Part shown: positions 10,234 to 22,418 of the stretch, piece after piece
How positions within the stretch are numbered: the stretch's first letter is position 1
Layout: the number at the start of each line of letters is the position of its first letter
DNA from: Quercus robur
Lineage: Eukaryota; Streptophyta; Magnoliopsida; Fagales; Fagaceae
NCBI RefSeq assembly: GCF_932294415.1
Contig: NC_065535.1
Location: 94,628,862 to 94,692,861 of the forward strand
Reading direction: 5' to 3'
DNA: 64,000 bases
Position numbers and translations under genes: made by a program
The notes under the pieces: generated by a model
Databases searched by the model: none
The model's input: only the letters and a program-made list of their open reading frames with translations
What the model was told of the DNA's origin: nothing

Positions 10234-13200
10234 ATGAAAAATACCATACTGAATTGTAGCTTAAGTATTTGTGAAAATGACTCTATGCATATGTCTGAAA
10301 GGTGTTTTACTAATGATCTCGTAGAGTTGTTAAAAACTAAGAAACATGCTAGAGTATTTGTTCACATGCTGGAATATCTTGAAAATCAGAATCATGTCTT
10401 ACACAGTAGCATATCTGAATCTAAATCATTGATTAAGAAATATAAAAGAAAGTATAGAATGTTGTGTGAGATGATTGAGAATCTGAAAATGAAAAATCAA
10501 TCTGAAAGAAGCATGAAAACTGATGATGAGTTTGTGTTTGAAGGTCAGGAATGTTTGTCACATGTGAACCTATTTGTGCATACCTCATTGAAGGTGTTTA
10601 ATGCGTGTTTGTGGTATCTTGACAGTGGGTGTTCTCGCCATATGACAGGGGATAAGTCACTGTTTAAGACACTCAAAGAAAAGGTTGGTGACTATGTGAC
10701 CTTTGGTGATGGAAGTCATGCTCAAGTCCTAGGCAAAGGAACCATTGAGATACCTGGTCTGCCGCTGTTGAAAGATGTGCTGTACATAAAAGGGCTGAAG
10801 GCGAATTTGCTGAGCATCACTCAAATTTGTGATGATGATTTCCTGGTACAATTCTCTAAGAAGGGATGCTTGATCATCAATGAAGAGGGGATTCAGGTTT
10901 TGGAGGGAAATCGGACTACAGATAACTGTTATGGAATAGTTCCCACGGCACCAATATCATGTAGAAGTGCTCGTGTGGATATGTTGGAGCTGTGGCATCA
11001 CAGATTTGGCCATGCCAACTTCAAACAAGTAGCAAAAGTCTCCAAACTTGAAGCAGTCGAGGGACTTCCTAAGTTTGGAAAAGTGAAGAAGACCGTTTGT
11101 GGTGCGTGTCAATTGGGGAAGCAAACTAAGGCAAGTCATCACAAGGTGAATGTGATTGCCACTTCTCGATGCTTGGAGTTACTTCATGTTGATCTAATGG
11201 GGCCTACCAGAACTGAAAGCCTAGGGGGGAAGAGATACATTATGGTCATTGTGGACGACTACTCAAGATACACTTGGGTTGAATTCCTTAAAGAAAAATC
11301 AGAAGCTTGTGAGAGGTTGGAGATTCTGTGCAAGAAACTACAAAACGAAAAAGGGATTCCGATTGCCAAAATTAGAAGTGATCATGGGAGGGAATTTGAG
11401 AACGCAAGATTCGAGTCCTTCTGTGAGAAGAGTGGAATTAAAAGAGAATTTTCAGCTCCCAAAACTCCACAACAAAATGGAGTGGTAGAGAGAAAAAATC
11501 GTGTGATTCAGGAGATGGCAAGAGTCATGTTGCTTAACAAGCAAATACCTCAAAAATTTTGGGGAGAAGCTGACAACACCTCGTGTCACATTGGCAATAG
11601 GATTTTCTTTCGAGTTGGTACAAAGAAGACTGCCTATGAGATATGGAATGGGAAGAAGCCTAAAGTGAAGTATTTCCGGGTGTTTGGAAGTAAATGCTAT
11701 ATCCTAAATGATCGGGAGAATCTTTGGAAGTTTGATGCGCGAAGTGATGAGGGTATTTTTCTTGGGTACTCTACTACAAGTCAAGCGTATAGAGTGTTTA
11801 ACAAGAGAACAAAGACTGTGATGGAGTCCATAAATGTCAAGATTGATGATGCCTTATCTAAGGTGGAAACGATTGATGATGTAGAAGGGCCGAGCACCAA
11901 AGAGCCCGATGTTGAGGTAGAAGCTTTGGATATAGAAGGTGAAGAACCTATACCAGAAGTAGAATCGACTCCCATCAACCCAAGAATGGAAACGAGATCG
12001 ATGTCTAGAACATCAAGCCCTCTTACTCCTCCGGAAGTTCATCCTCCTATCTCTCGTAGTGATGAAGTTTCCATTTCAAAAAGGCCATCTTCAAGAGTTA
12101 TCAAGAATCATCCGGAAAGTAACATCATAGGATCTCTTGATGACGATCTTCGCCTCAGGAAAGGAAACATTCTGCTAGCTAATCATGTAACATATCACTG
12201 CTATCTTGCACAGTTTGAACCAAAAAGGGTTGAAGAGGCTCTTCAAGATGAGAATTGGGTTGAGTCAATGCATGAAGAGCTGAATCAGTTTGTGAGGAAT
12301 GATGTGTGGGAACTTGCTCCAAGGCCTGAGAACGTTCATGTTATAGGCACAAAATGGATTTTTAAAAACAAAACTGATGAAGATGGAGAGATAATTCGAA
12401 ACAAATCTCGATTAGTAGCTCAAGGATACACTCAAGTAGAAGGAGTAGATTTTGATGAATCTTTCGCTCCGGTGGCAAGACTCGAATCCATTCGAATCCT
12501 CATGTCCATTGCGTGCACTTTGAATTTCAAACTTTATCAAATGGATGTAAAGTGCGCATTTCTGAATGGATATCTAAATGAAGAAGTATTTGTTGAGCAA
12601 CCAAAAGGATTTGAGGATCCTCATTTTCCAGATCATGTATTAAGATTGAAGAAAGCCCTTTATGGCTTAAAACAAGTGCCTAGAGCATGGTACGATCGTC
12701 TTACACATTATCTTCTAGATAGAGGTTTCAAAAGAGGATATGCCGACAGAACTCTGTTTGTCAAAAATGATGAAGATTATCTCCTTGTGGCACAAGTCTA
12801 TGTTGATGATATAGTGTTTGGGGCAACCATCGAAGATCGTGCTACTGAATTTTCTGAGGAGATGAAGAAGGAGTTTGAGATGAGTATGGTGGGGGAACTC
12901 ACATTTTTCTTGGGTCTTCAAGTCAAACAACAGAAGGAGGACATATTTGTATCTCAAGAGAAGTATGCCAGAAACATTGTCAAGAAGTTTGGACTAGACT
13001 CCAAAAAACATGCCTCCACTCCCATGAGCTCATCCACTAAACTGAATGTTGATTCATCTGGAGTCGAAGTAAGTCCTACATTGTATAGGAGCATCATAGG
13101 GAGTTTGCTCTACCTTACAACTAGTAGACCGGACATTACTTTCAGTGTGGGCGTTTGTGCCAGGTACCAAGCTAATCCGAAGGAATCTCATCTGACTGCT

Positions 13201-13743
13201 GCTAAGCGAATCATTCGATATGTGAATGGTACTGCAAACTATGGTCTGTGGTATTCAAAAGATTCAAATGCTTGTCTTGCTGGGTATTCAGATGCTGACT
13301 GGGCTGGCAGTGTAGACGATCGGAAAAGCACTTCAGGCGGCTGTTTCTATCTTGGTAACAATCTTGTCTCGTGGATGAGCAAGAAGCAAAATTCAGTGTC
13401 TCTATCTACTGCAGAAGCAGAATACATCGCTGCTGGAAGTTGCTGCACTCAGCTTCTTTGGATGAAGAAATTACTTCATGACTATGGAATTCTTCAAGAA
13501 ACGATGTGTGTCTTCTGTGACAACACCAGTGCCATCAATCTTTCCAAGAATCCTGTCCAGCATTCAAAATCTAAACACATAGAGATACGTTACCATTTCA
13601 TTCGGGATTTGGTAGAGGAAAGAGTTGTGTGTCTTGAGTTCATACACACCGACAATCAAAAGGCGGACATCTTCACCAAGCCTCTCGATGGTCCACGGTT
13701 TGAATCACTCCGTAAGACCATTGGTGTTGGTACAATTCCTTGA
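10234..13743 (+). CDS. Copia pol polyprotein (SIRE type)
   Basis: One open frame covers, in order: an aspartic protease ([13 protein letters not shown] near 10610), the GAG-pre-integrase zinc-binding block (WHHRFGH, then CGACQLGK), an integrase core ([29 protein letters not shown]), reverse transcriptase ([43 protein letters not shown]) and RNase H ([35 protein letters not shown]). These are the usual enzymes for copying the element and inserting the copy. The open frame extends upstream into the LTR, so the true start is unclear; an internal ATG near 10234 is given. Sequence style matches the SIRE lineage as I know it. Confidence 0.92.
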   Translation: MKNTILNCSLSICENDSMHMSERCFTNDLVELLKTKKHARVFVHMLEYLENQNHVLHSSISESKSLIKKYKRKYRMLCEMIENLKMKNQSERSMKTDDEFVFEGQECLSHVNLFVHTSLKVFNACLWYLDSGCSRHMTGDKSLFKTLKEKVGDYVTFGDGSHAQVLGKGTIEIPGLPLLKDVLYIKGLKANLLSITQICDDDFLVQFSKKGCLIINEEGIQVLEGNRTTDNCYGIVPTAPISCRSARVDMLELWHHRFGHANFKQVAKVSKLEAVEGLPKFGKVKKTVCGACQLGKQTKASHHKVNVIATSRCLELLHVDLMGPTRTESLGGKRYIMVIVDDYSRYTWVEFLKEKSEACERLEILCKKLQNEKGIPIAKIRSDHGREFENARFESFCEKSGIKREFSAPKTPQQNGVVERKNRVIQEMARVMLLNKQIPQKFWGEADNTSCHIGNRIFFRVGTKKTAYEIWNGKKPKVKYFRVFGSKCYILNDRENLWKFDARSDEGIFLGYSTTSQAYRVFNKRTKTVMESINVKIDDALSKVETIDDVEGPSTKEPDVEVEALDIEGEEPIPEVESTPINPRMETRSMSRTSSPLTPPEVHPPISRSDEVSISKRPSSRVIKNHPESNIIGSLDDDLRLRKGNILLANHVTYHCYLAQFEPKRVEEALQDENWVESMHEELNQFVRNDVWELAPRPENVHVIGTKWIFKNKTDEDGEIIRNKSRLVAQGYTQVEGVDFDESFAPVARLESIRILMSIACTLNFKLYQMDVKCAFLNGYLNEEVFVEQPKGFEDPHFPDHVLRLKKALYGLKQVPRAWYDRLTHYLLDRGFKRGYADRTLFVKNDEDYLLVAQVYVDDIVFGATIEDRATEFSEEMKKEFEMSMVGELTFFLGLQVKQQKEDIFVSQEKYARNIVKKFGLDSKKHASTPMSSSTKLNVDSSGVEVSPTLYRSIIGSLLYLTTSRPDITFSVGVCARYQANPKESHLTAAKRIIRYVNGTANYGLWYSKDSNACLAGYSDADWAGSVDDRKSTSGGCFYLGNNLVSWMSKKQNSVSLSTAEAEYIAAGSCCTQLLWMKKLLHDYGILQETMCVFCDNTSAINLSKNPVQHSKSKHIEIRYHFIRDLVEERVVCLEFIHTDNQKADIFTKPLDGPRFESLRKTIGVGTIP

Positions 13744-15726
13744 CTCTCTTGTGTGTTGTGTGCTTCACATATTTATAATATGATAAGTTTGTTTGTGTTG
13801 GGGCACACACTTCTTTGTTAGCTCTTTGTGCAACATGTTTATTGTTTGTTTGTCCATTTGTGAATTCTCTTGGTTCTTTCTTTGTTTGTTCAAACATTTT
13901 CTTCTTATATGTCAAAAATCCAAAAATCACATAAAAAATTAGAAAATCAAAAAGCTTGATTGACATTGTTGAGTTTTTGTCTCAAAACTTGTTTTGCCTT
14001 GTACCTTTGTGCTAATGGCTTTGTGCATTTTCGAGCATTGCTTGTTTTCATGCACTCATATCTATGTGGGAGAAATCTTGAAATCTTTGTGATTGTTGTA
14101 AATAGATCTTCAAACTTGTCATGAATGATTAGTGAATGGTTTTGTTAATCTAGAGACATGCATAGACTTGTGTCTATATATCTTCCCACTCTTTATTTTT
14201 GTTTTGCTAAAAGAGCTCACCAAATGTAAATCTCCAAATGAAAAGAGATATTGAGCTGCAAAAGCCTGTCACACATTCTAGTATTTGACTAGGAAAAAGG
14301 GTAAGCGACCTTATATTAAAGTGAATGTTTATTCAAAAAGCCAAAGCCTTGTTCTTTAAAGTGAATTGTCATATATCACTCTCACAATGAGCAATGATTA
14401 CCTCAAAAGATCAAAAAGATCAAATGTTTTGATTGAAAGTGGAGTCAAATGTTAAGCTCCAAGTTATGTTATCAAGTTGTGTGGGAGGTCATATATACAT
14501 ATTTCTATAATTGAGATGGGTCACGTGATCTAGTACTAATTGTGTATGCCTTGATTGAATTGATCATTGAAGCTTCACATTAGACGATGGACTATCTCAT
14601 TGTTGATATCCACACACAACACACAAGTTTATGTTCAATAAATGTCATATTCATTTGTGTGATTGTACTTGATGAAATGTGTTTTCACATGCTCAATCTT
14701 TGTTAATTCAAGCACAAAAAGATTTTTGAGTGTTTTAGGTGTTTTTGGAAAGTATTTTGTTTGAAAAATCTGAAAATTTCAAAAATCCTGTTTTGCCCTG
14801 TTTTGGCGGCTCAGTCGCGGGTATGTCAAGTCGCGTGCCTCAATCGCGTCTTCGCGGGTCATTTTTGGCGGCTTGTTCGCGAGTGGAAGGTCCAGTCGTG
14901 CGGTTTACTCAGAGATTTTCGCGGCTCAGCTCGCGACTCACTCGCGGGTAGACCTTCCAGTCGCGAAAAATACTTAGAAAAATTTTTCAAATTTTTGTCC
15001 TTGAGTGTTTTGGCGGCTTGATCTGGCGACTTTTTGGCGACTCGTTTCAGTCGCGAAAATCGCGTGTTTTGGAAATACAGGGGCAGTTTTTTTTTAAATT
15101 TTTTGTTTTTCCCTCGATCTTTTTGTGACTGTTCATTGTCTTTCTCATCTGCTCTTACCCATTCACACCGTGCCTCCATTTTCGATCTCCATTGTTTGTC
15201 TCTTTTCAGCTCAAAATCATCGAGTAACAGGTATAGTTTTCTGCTTTGAAGTCTATTCTACTTGTTGTTATGGTTTTCCCTCTAGATTATTCGCATTTGA
15301 TTGTGATTTTGAAATGGGTTTTTAGCTCAGCTACTAATCTTTGTCCATGCTTAGCTTATGGAAACTTTTGTTTCTGTTTTGAGCTATTTTATATTGCTGA
15401 TTTTGTTCTTCATCATGTGCTTAGCTAGGGTTAGCGATTTTTGTCTGATCTGCTGTTGATGTGGTGTTTCGAAATGATCCTGTGTGGTATCCTGCTGATG
15501 TGTTGTTGAATGTGGGTTCTTTTTCAGCTGATTGTGTGGTTTCATTTTGTCTACCTCTACTGTGTAGTTCAATTTGGGCCATTTGTGTCCCTTATTGCTA
15601 TTTTCGGGCTATTTTCATCTAGCTATTAGGGTTTCTTCATTGTCCCTAAATTTCCACTAACCCACTGCTAATAAAGTAAGTTGGATTGTGTTCTGCCATT
15701 TCTCTTGTTCATAATACAGACTAGTC
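13744..15726 (+). other. Inter-ORF region of the Copia element with leader-like sequence
   Basis: About 2 kb without a long frame. It carries a second cluster of TCGCG motifs (about 14813-15060) like that in the LTR, then a CT-rich stretch ending GAGTAACAG|GTATAG near 15230, and TAATACAG|ACTAGTC just before the next ATG (15727). These look like the donor and acceptor of a leader intron for the downstream frame. That is an inference from the motifs only. Confidence 0.5.
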
Positions 15727-16821
15727 ATGTCACCATTCAAGAAAGCTGCTGTGAAAGGAGGTAGTTCCAAAGGGAAGGAACCAGTAATTGATGTTGATGA
15801 TTACCCACCTCAAACAAAAGGGACTCGCTCCTCATCAAAGAGTTTCGATCCCAACAAGTTCAGATCATATGTAGCCTATCAGTCTTATGAGAATTTCTTT
15901 CTACATGCCAAACCATTACTAGAAAGAGTTTTGGATCAGTCCTCACTTCATGACACTGACATTCCGAAATGGTTTGCTCACAAGGATTGGAATTACCTTC
16001 TCTCTGATCCGGATGATGCGTATGAAGAGTTGGTAAAAGAATTTTATGCTAACGCAATTGTGGAAGGAGATGAACTTAAGTGCTGGGTTCGGAAAAAGAA
16101 CTTTTCTGTCTCTCCTACATATCTGGCAGAAATTCTTCACATCAACAGACCAATTTTCCGACATTCACCGGTTTATGATGATCTCTGTCCTGATGAGGAG
16201 CTTCTCAAAGAAAGTCTTGGTCAAGACTTGGAGTTCTCACCCAATGGAAAATCCATCAGTGTTTCCTCTCTTTCTCCAAAACTGAGAGTGCTTACAATTG
16301 TGATGTTTCACAATTTGTACCCTTTATCAAGCACTGGGTATATGAACCTCGGACGTGCTTTGTTTCTTCATGATCTAATCTCTGATGTGGAAATAGACAT
16401 CTGTGCTCACATCTTTCATGTTCTGCGCAAAACGGTTCTTCGAACTGAGTCTCGGATATGCGTTCCTTTCTGCAGTCTCATTTCACGGATCTTGAAGCTC
16501 AAGGGAATTTATCCAACGGCAGACGAATCTCCTATCTCCAAACCAAGTCCAATCAACATGCGTACATTCAATGCAAGCATTGGACATAGTCGGAAGAGAG
16601 CCAAACCAGAAACTTCTGCATCTCACAGTGGATCTCAGTTCAGCACTCTCTCCCTAGATGAGAAACTTGATCGCATTGTATCCTCTGTCCACGAGTTGAA
16701 TACAAAGATGTCTGGACTCACAGCTTCTCTACACCATCAAAGCACTCGATGGGATATGAAGTTTACTTCTCTTCAAACTCAATTGGATCAAATTCAGAGA
16801 AAGCTGGAAGAGGATGAATAG
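15727..16821 (+). CDS. Additional 364-aa ORF of the SIRE element
   Basis: An open frame between pol and the 3' LTR, same strand. The N-terminus is basic and serine-rich; the middle (KWFAHKDWNYLLSDPDDAYE, EFYANAIVEGDELKCWVR, YLAEILHINRP) resembles the plant-specific 'putative plant transposon protein' domain found in many LTR elements, from memory. The C-terminus (LDEKLDRIVSSVHELNTKMS to LDQIQRKLEEDE) looks like a coiled coil. No signal peptide or strong membrane segment is seen, so it is not an obvious envelope-like protein. Function unknown. Confidence 0.8.
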   Translation: MSPFKKAAVKGGSSKGKEPVIDVDDYPPQTKGTRSSSKSFDPNKFRSYVAYQSYENFFLHAKPLLERVLDQSSLHDTDIPKWFAHKDWNYLLSDPDDAYEELVKEFYANAIVEGDELKCWVRKKNFSVSPTYLAEILHINRPIFRHSPVYDDLCPDEELLKESLGQDLEFSPNGKSISVSSLSPKLRVLTIVMFHNLYPLSSTGYMNLGRALFLHDLISDVEIDICAHIFHVLRKTVLRTESRICVPFCSLISRILKLKGIYPTADESPISKPSPINMRTFNASIGHSRKRAKPETSASHSGSQFSTLSLDEKLDRIVSSVHELNTKMSGLTASLHHQSTRWDMKFTSLQTQLDQIQRKLEEDE

Positions 16822-17556
16822 CCTATTCCATGACAAAAAGGGGGAGTGATAAGCATGATCAGAGGGGGAGGATATTACCTAAGGGGGAGTGTCTTTACAT
16901 TCTTCTTCAGTTTAAGTTTTCACTTTAAGTTGATATATTGTGTTTTGTAAACTGTTATTCAGGATGTTTTTGTGTTTTGTACCCATGTGCTTTTGTAAGC
17001 TTTTAGGGTTAATGTTTTATGCATAGTTTGTAGGCTTTATGGTATGTACCTTGCTTAATGCAGCCTTTATGCTATGTTGAAATCAGTACTTTAATCTAAA
17101 TGTTCTGCATTTTGGTTTATGTACTGTCACTCTTGTGCCCTTGTAGGATTGTTCCTAGATGCATATACCTTGTGTGTTATGCATTGGTTGAGTGTTGAGC
17201 ATACAAGTGACTTGCCTTGTGCTTGTTAACTTGTATGTCCGTGTGTTCATTCCAAGTGTGAATGAGCACTGTGATCACTACCTTGTGGTGTTCACTTGGT
17301 TGATCAAGCCATGGTTTGTTTCTTAACTCCATCTTTGCTTGATCACATATTACCTGTTTCATATGCATTTATAATTTTCTGCTTACAATGATCATGGTGT
17401 ATTGTTGTGTTTCAGGAGTATTTTGTTCATATGATTCAAGTGCTTCACAGCTTCTAGAGTTAGGTGTGAGTGAGTTTTGTTCAACTGTTCCCAACTCACA
17501 TGTTAAGTCTAGAGTCTGTTTTAGGGTTTTGTCACGGAATAGCCAAAGGGGGAGAT
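16822..17556 (+). other. 3' untranslated part of the Copia element
   Basis: Non-coding sequence after the additional ORF, with two GGGGGAG stretches near 16840-16890 and the polypurine tract AAAGGGGGAGAT ending at 17556. Confidence 0.8.
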
Positions 17557-18661
17557 TGTAAGGTTGAATTTATTCAACCATCTAATTGGCTTTATTCCGT
17601 GCCAAATTTGCTTGTAATTCAGCATTTAGTAACCCTGTATTTAGGTGGGTTTGATGTAAGGGTAGTGAGTGAGATAGAGTGAAGATTGCTCAAGAGTGTG
17701 CAAGAAAACAGAGACTCGCGGCTGGGACTTGCGGGTGACTCGCGGCTGCAAGCCGCCAGACGCAGCACACGTGCCAAGCATGCTGGAAGATGAACAGTCA
17801 TGCTAGCTGGAGCACTACAGGACAAAACAGGACAACTGGCCATACGGTTATCTCGCGACTGGATCTCGCGACTTAGTCAAGCCGCGAGGTCAAGCCGCGA
17901 GCCACCCCTGTTTTGTAAAACCTGACGTTTCACATTCCTCTCCCACTTTAGTATAAATACCCCTTTTACCCACGATTGTAAGAGAGCTTCCAGAGAGAAT
18001 TTTGAGAGAGAAACCCTAAAGAAAAACCAGATTGATTCACCCACAATCTATACATTAGAGTCTTCAAATTCCTCTACTCTCTTCCTCTCCATTGTCAAAT
18101 CCATGAGAGGCATTATACCAAACCTGGTTCTCACCATCATCATCACTGTGAGACAGCTGTTTGGATTTCTGGGAAGCAGTTAGGAAGGAACCAATCTTCA
18201 TTGGTTGATGCTACGGTCTAGTAGCGGAATCCGGGAAGCTAGAAAAGAAAAAGGTTCGGCGCAACCTCGTTGGAGCAAGAAGCTTGGAGAGCTTAGGTGC
18301 ACTGGGTAGATTAGGCTTGGAGGGTCTATTGCTGTCCATGTATCCCAACTGTATTTTCTAGTGGATTGTTTACCGCTTGGAGGGCGGCGGAGAGGTTTTA
18401 CGCCGAGGACTTTGGTTTCCTCTTCGATAACACATCGCGTGTTGTCTTTGTGTTTGCATCTTCCTTCCTCTCTATCTTTGCCTTTTTATTATCTGCTGTG
18501 GATTATATTTTGTTTTGGCTTAGATAGTTTTTACCAATTCCATATTATAGCATATGTTAAGTTTCCGCACACTAGTTGTTTGACATATTGCTTGAATTGG
18601 TTAAGTTGTATTTTGGGGGTCTAAACGTTCAAAGGTGTTTATACACGTTTTTGAACTTTCA
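17557..18661 (+). repeat. 3' LTR of the SIRE/Copia element
   Basis: Near-identical to the 5' LTR, about 20 bp longer through small indels. It carries the same TATA-like and TCGCG motifs and ends TTTCA, followed by the GAGAT target duplication. Its promoter points away from the JAZ gene. Confidence 0.95.
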
Positions 18662-18666
18662 GAGAT

Positions 18667-21600
18667 CACTTGGGATTAAATTGTAATACCATAGTTCAGC
18701 AAGAGAGAGATGTGATGGCTCAAAAATATATGCCAGAGAGAAGTTCTATTATCAAAGACATCTATAAATTGCAGTAAGAGTGAAGAAGACTAGACTTGGT
18801 ATCATATGCAGTATGCTTAAATTCCTTCACCCCCTTACATAATTGCGTGTATGTAGACAGCTTCTAGTACAACCATTACATCCAACGGATAATTTGAAGA
18901 CTCAATAAAAGTAATTTTTCTAAAATATTTGAAAGAAAAATTAAGAAAATATATATCTAATTAGATTTGGACTCAAGAGTTACACCACTCCCACCCCACC
19001 TCTAAATTAATATTATTTTTTGAAATTCCTTTATTATAAGAAAAATATATAAGACTTATTAGACATATCTCTCTCTCTCTCTCTCTCTAAAAAGTTATTA
19101 GGTATAACAAAATGAAGTATTATAGAAGCCTACTTCAATTATTATAACATTATTATAAAATATATGCATCTTTCTTGTAAATCTCATAACTGTGTGAGAT
19201 GTGGGATGGGCCTATAAACATCTCTTCTCTTCCTGATTGGGTCTCTTCTTTGGGCTCTAAAGATGGTTTTGAATCCTCTCTTTTTTTCTTTTTCTTTTTT
19301 CTTTTTTTCTTTTTTTCTCTTAGTTAATATAATCCTTATTTATCCAACCAAAAAAAAAAACAAGGTCTATAGTTTTAGAAAAATGGGTTGGGTTAACTAG
19401 CCGAAAATACAAAAATCTTGAGGCCTATTGACCAAGCTCATGAGCAGCTAAATTTGCCACCATACATTTTAACATATGTTTGAAACGGAGGAAGATGAGA
19501 AAGATCATCCAGCCCCCCTATCCCTTTCCTCTTCTCTCCTTCCATTATCTCCCATCATCCAAACATAAGGTTAGAGAAGTCATAGGAAGCAAAATCCTTC
19601 CTAAGCTCCTTGACATTAATGATTGAAAGAATATTCAGCTTTACCAAAAGGCAGTGCAATACAAATTGGACCACATGTTATATAACATTTTCCCTATTGA
19701 TGCCTACATGTTCCTTTTGCCATGGTTCTCATCGAGCCAGTAAGTATGCAATGGTTCTTATGAAAGGAAATGATAGAGAGTTAGGAGAGACAGAGAGAAA
19801 TGCACCTGAACAAGTTGGAGGACAAGTTGTCCCAGTGCTAAGAATTCTTGCTCAACTGGAAGAGGATCATGTGAGTGTGTGTCTGTATATTAATACGTGT
19901 ATGTTGAGGAAGAGAGTAAGCTTAATTGGGAATTCCGTCCAGGAAAAATCAATAATATAGGTTGAGAATGCTTTCGATGTCTTCTAATCAAATTTAACCC
20001 ATATAGATGTATCAATGTGGAAACTTGGCGTAGTCACTAGTCACCTCTGAGTCCACCCTTTTCCATGTAATTTAAAGGGTAGACAACAAAACAGAAGGGT
20101 ATATTTACCATAACAATAAGTCTAGTACATGAGGAATGAGCACAAAAAATCTTTTAAAATTAATAAGGTGAGATGTTGTGACTGGTATACATTACAATAA
20201 AATTAATTTTTAATATATAAGTTGATGTTTACTCTAAATTGATAATTACGTTTTATCATCAAGTTAAGATAATAATTGGTTTTTGGTGTAAGCAAAATTC
20301 CAACCATGGTCATTTATTCAATGATAAGAGACTTTATAATTTTTTTTATAAATATGATAGATTTTTTTACAAACTTTACTAATTGAGTCAATTAAAATCA
20401 AATTAAAATGATGTTAGTAGTAGATCATGTAAATGTGATATTGCATCACTAATAATTTACCTCTTCAGGAAAAATTATCTTATGAGACGGTCTTACAAGA
20501 CATCTCTCTCACAATATATGTAAATTCCACAAATTGTGAGAGATATCTTATTAGACTGTGTAGATCTCACACATATTGTGAAAAAGATGTTTCATAAAAC
20601 AGTCTAATGAGATATCTTCTCTGCCAATAGGTTGTGAAAAATATTTGTAAATGTTCGCCTTTTTGACATTTCTCTATGTCATTGAAAGCTCCAAAGCACA
20701 CTAGAAGGTCCAATGCATTTCCTAGTGAGAAAAACAAATTCCTTGTCATGTTTTGCAGCAATTCTAGCTTTTGGGAGGTAATTGTGAGAGAATTTAATAT
20801 CCATGAACCGTTTTGATTTTGAGGGTATTGAAAAGAACGCGCACGTGAAATTCAAATGTGTTTTTCATGTCCCCATAATCATAGGGCCAACGAGAAAGAC
20901 ACCTCCTAAAATCTATAATAACTTAGTTTGTATAAATTGGCGTATTTTATTGGCTTCATCTATATGAAGACAGCTTCCCAAAAAAATCTATATGAAAAAT
21001 GACAATGCACAAGGAATTCATGTCGGGCAATTCAAGAATGCCCCTGATATATATAAATTTTAAAATGGAATGAACTTTAAAAATATAATTGTACTTTTAC
21101 ACAATAACTAAATAAGCTGTTATAAACTGATAAAAACAAACCCATTCAAGAGCACACAAGATAACCAAAGTGACAAATGATACCTAGTTAATTCCCTTTT
21201 TTTTTTTCTTTTTTGATAGGGCCTAGTTAATTCCATTGAAAATTAAGATTGTTACAATGGCAATTACAGAAATTCTACCTATAGTTGGAATGCCTATTGC
21301 ATATATTACACTTGCCCAAAAAAATATGGCCTATCATTTTCAATCACCATAAGCAAAAGGTTGAAAATTGACCCAGTGTCTTGAAGGATCACAAGCCAAC
21401 TTAGCTTGGTCTAAATCAAGCTGAAGAGGGAAAAAAAAAACCATTAACAAATAAATAGTAAATAAATAAATAAATAAAAACTGGTAAGATCATCTAATCA
21501 TTATGTTCTGTAGCCCACTCTATAACAATACACAATCAGCTAGGAAATTAAGATGCCTCATGAAAGTTTCGTTCCAGTCATGAAAAGGGCATGTGATAGT

Positions 21601-22418
21601 AGAGATTTAAAAATAAATCCCTACAATCCTATACAAATATGTGGACCATTCATCAAGTTGCTTTCAGGCTGACCTCCCAACTTGAACTTGGATAAATGCT
21701 TAGCCAAGAATATGGACTTCAGAAGATCACCTCAAAAAGACGGAATTTTACCAGATGTTTGGATGGAGATAGAGAAAAAGAGCATAGAATGAAAGGAAAC
21801 CGATATATAGTAATGTTAGTACATTAGTCACTTTTCCCCCGACTCTCCTATCGTCTCCCTCCGCTCTATTCCAAACACACCCTTACGAATTAATCACTTG
21901 TTTTTCCTCTGATGAATGGGGAATTAATCCCTTAACCAAGGAATGAGACATTTTGGGTATTTATGAGCTCTCATTGTTTAGCCCTTATGAGAAAAATGGG
22001 CTTAGCAATTAGCATTCACTAAGAGGCTCCCAGTATCATCCATGTTTTTATCCAGGCCACAGCCTAGTTTCATAATAAGCCGCTGAAATTTTAAGGAGCA
22101 CTTCCTACTTTGAGTTGTGGGAGGATTAAGGTAAAATTTTGGAAAAAACTTAGATATAACTCCTTAAGATTGTATGTTAAGTTTCCTAATTAAATTTAAC
22201 CATGTGTTTTGCTAACAAGCTATGTGGTTAATTGTCCTTGGCAAAAATAACACTATTTGTGTGGCATAAAAGTCAATACAACCACACAGTTAAACTTAAT
22301 TGGAAACATCTAAGGAATTGTATCAAAGTTTTGCCATCTTGTATACACACTTTTAATTGATGAGTAAACTTAAGCTTTTAACAATTCCAATGGAGTACAC
22401 TCAAAAGGAGTCTCATAG
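18667..22418. other. Intergenic region between the Copia element and the BASS gene
   Basis: Before the Copia insertion this was the upstream flank of the JAZ gene. It is AT-rich with a (CT)n tract at about 19069-19089, CT/T-rich runs at 19276-19320 and a foldback element at 20477-20616. Reading frames present (for example 19610-19960) are not recognisable as genes. Confidence 0.6.
20477..20616. mobile_element. Short foldback MITE
   Basis: TTATGAGACGGTCTTACAAG followed by ACATCTCTCTCACAATATATG is mirrored, imperfectly, by CATATTGTGAAAAAGATGTTT and ATAAAACAGTCTAATGAGAT. A nested arm (AATTGTGAGAGATATC) lies between. The whole about 140 bp would fold into a hairpin; there is no coding capacity. 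Confidence 0.55.

Larger units (their letters stand above)
9071..18661 (+). mobile_element. SIRE-lineage Copia LTR retrotransposon, near full length
   Basis: Direct LTRs lie at 9071-10154 and 17557-18661, each starting TGTAAGG and ending TTTCA, flanked by a perfect 5-bp target duplication GAGAT (9066-9070 and 18662-18666). A primer site complementary to initiator tRNA-Met (TTGGTATCAAAGCGGG) follows the 5' LTR, and a polypurine tract (AAAGGGGGAGAT) precedes the 3' LTR. Protease, integrase, reverse transcriptase and RNase H come in Copia order, with an additional reading frame after pol as in SIRE elements. By eye the LTRs differ at about 14 substitutions plus three small indels over about 1.08 kb (roughly 1.3%), so the insertion is young, about one to a few million years depending on the rate used. 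A clear gag part is not recognisable, so the element looks incomplete (about one major break). Confidence 0.95.

Noticed and set aside
15727-16821. Envelope-like gene of the SIRE element
   Set aside because: SIRE elements may have one, but this ORF lacks a signal peptide and a clear membrane helix and looks like the plant transposon protein domain instead.
19610-19960. 116-aa plus-strand open frame
   Set aside because: No domain recognised, mixed composition, no supporting splice or promoter signals; likely chance.
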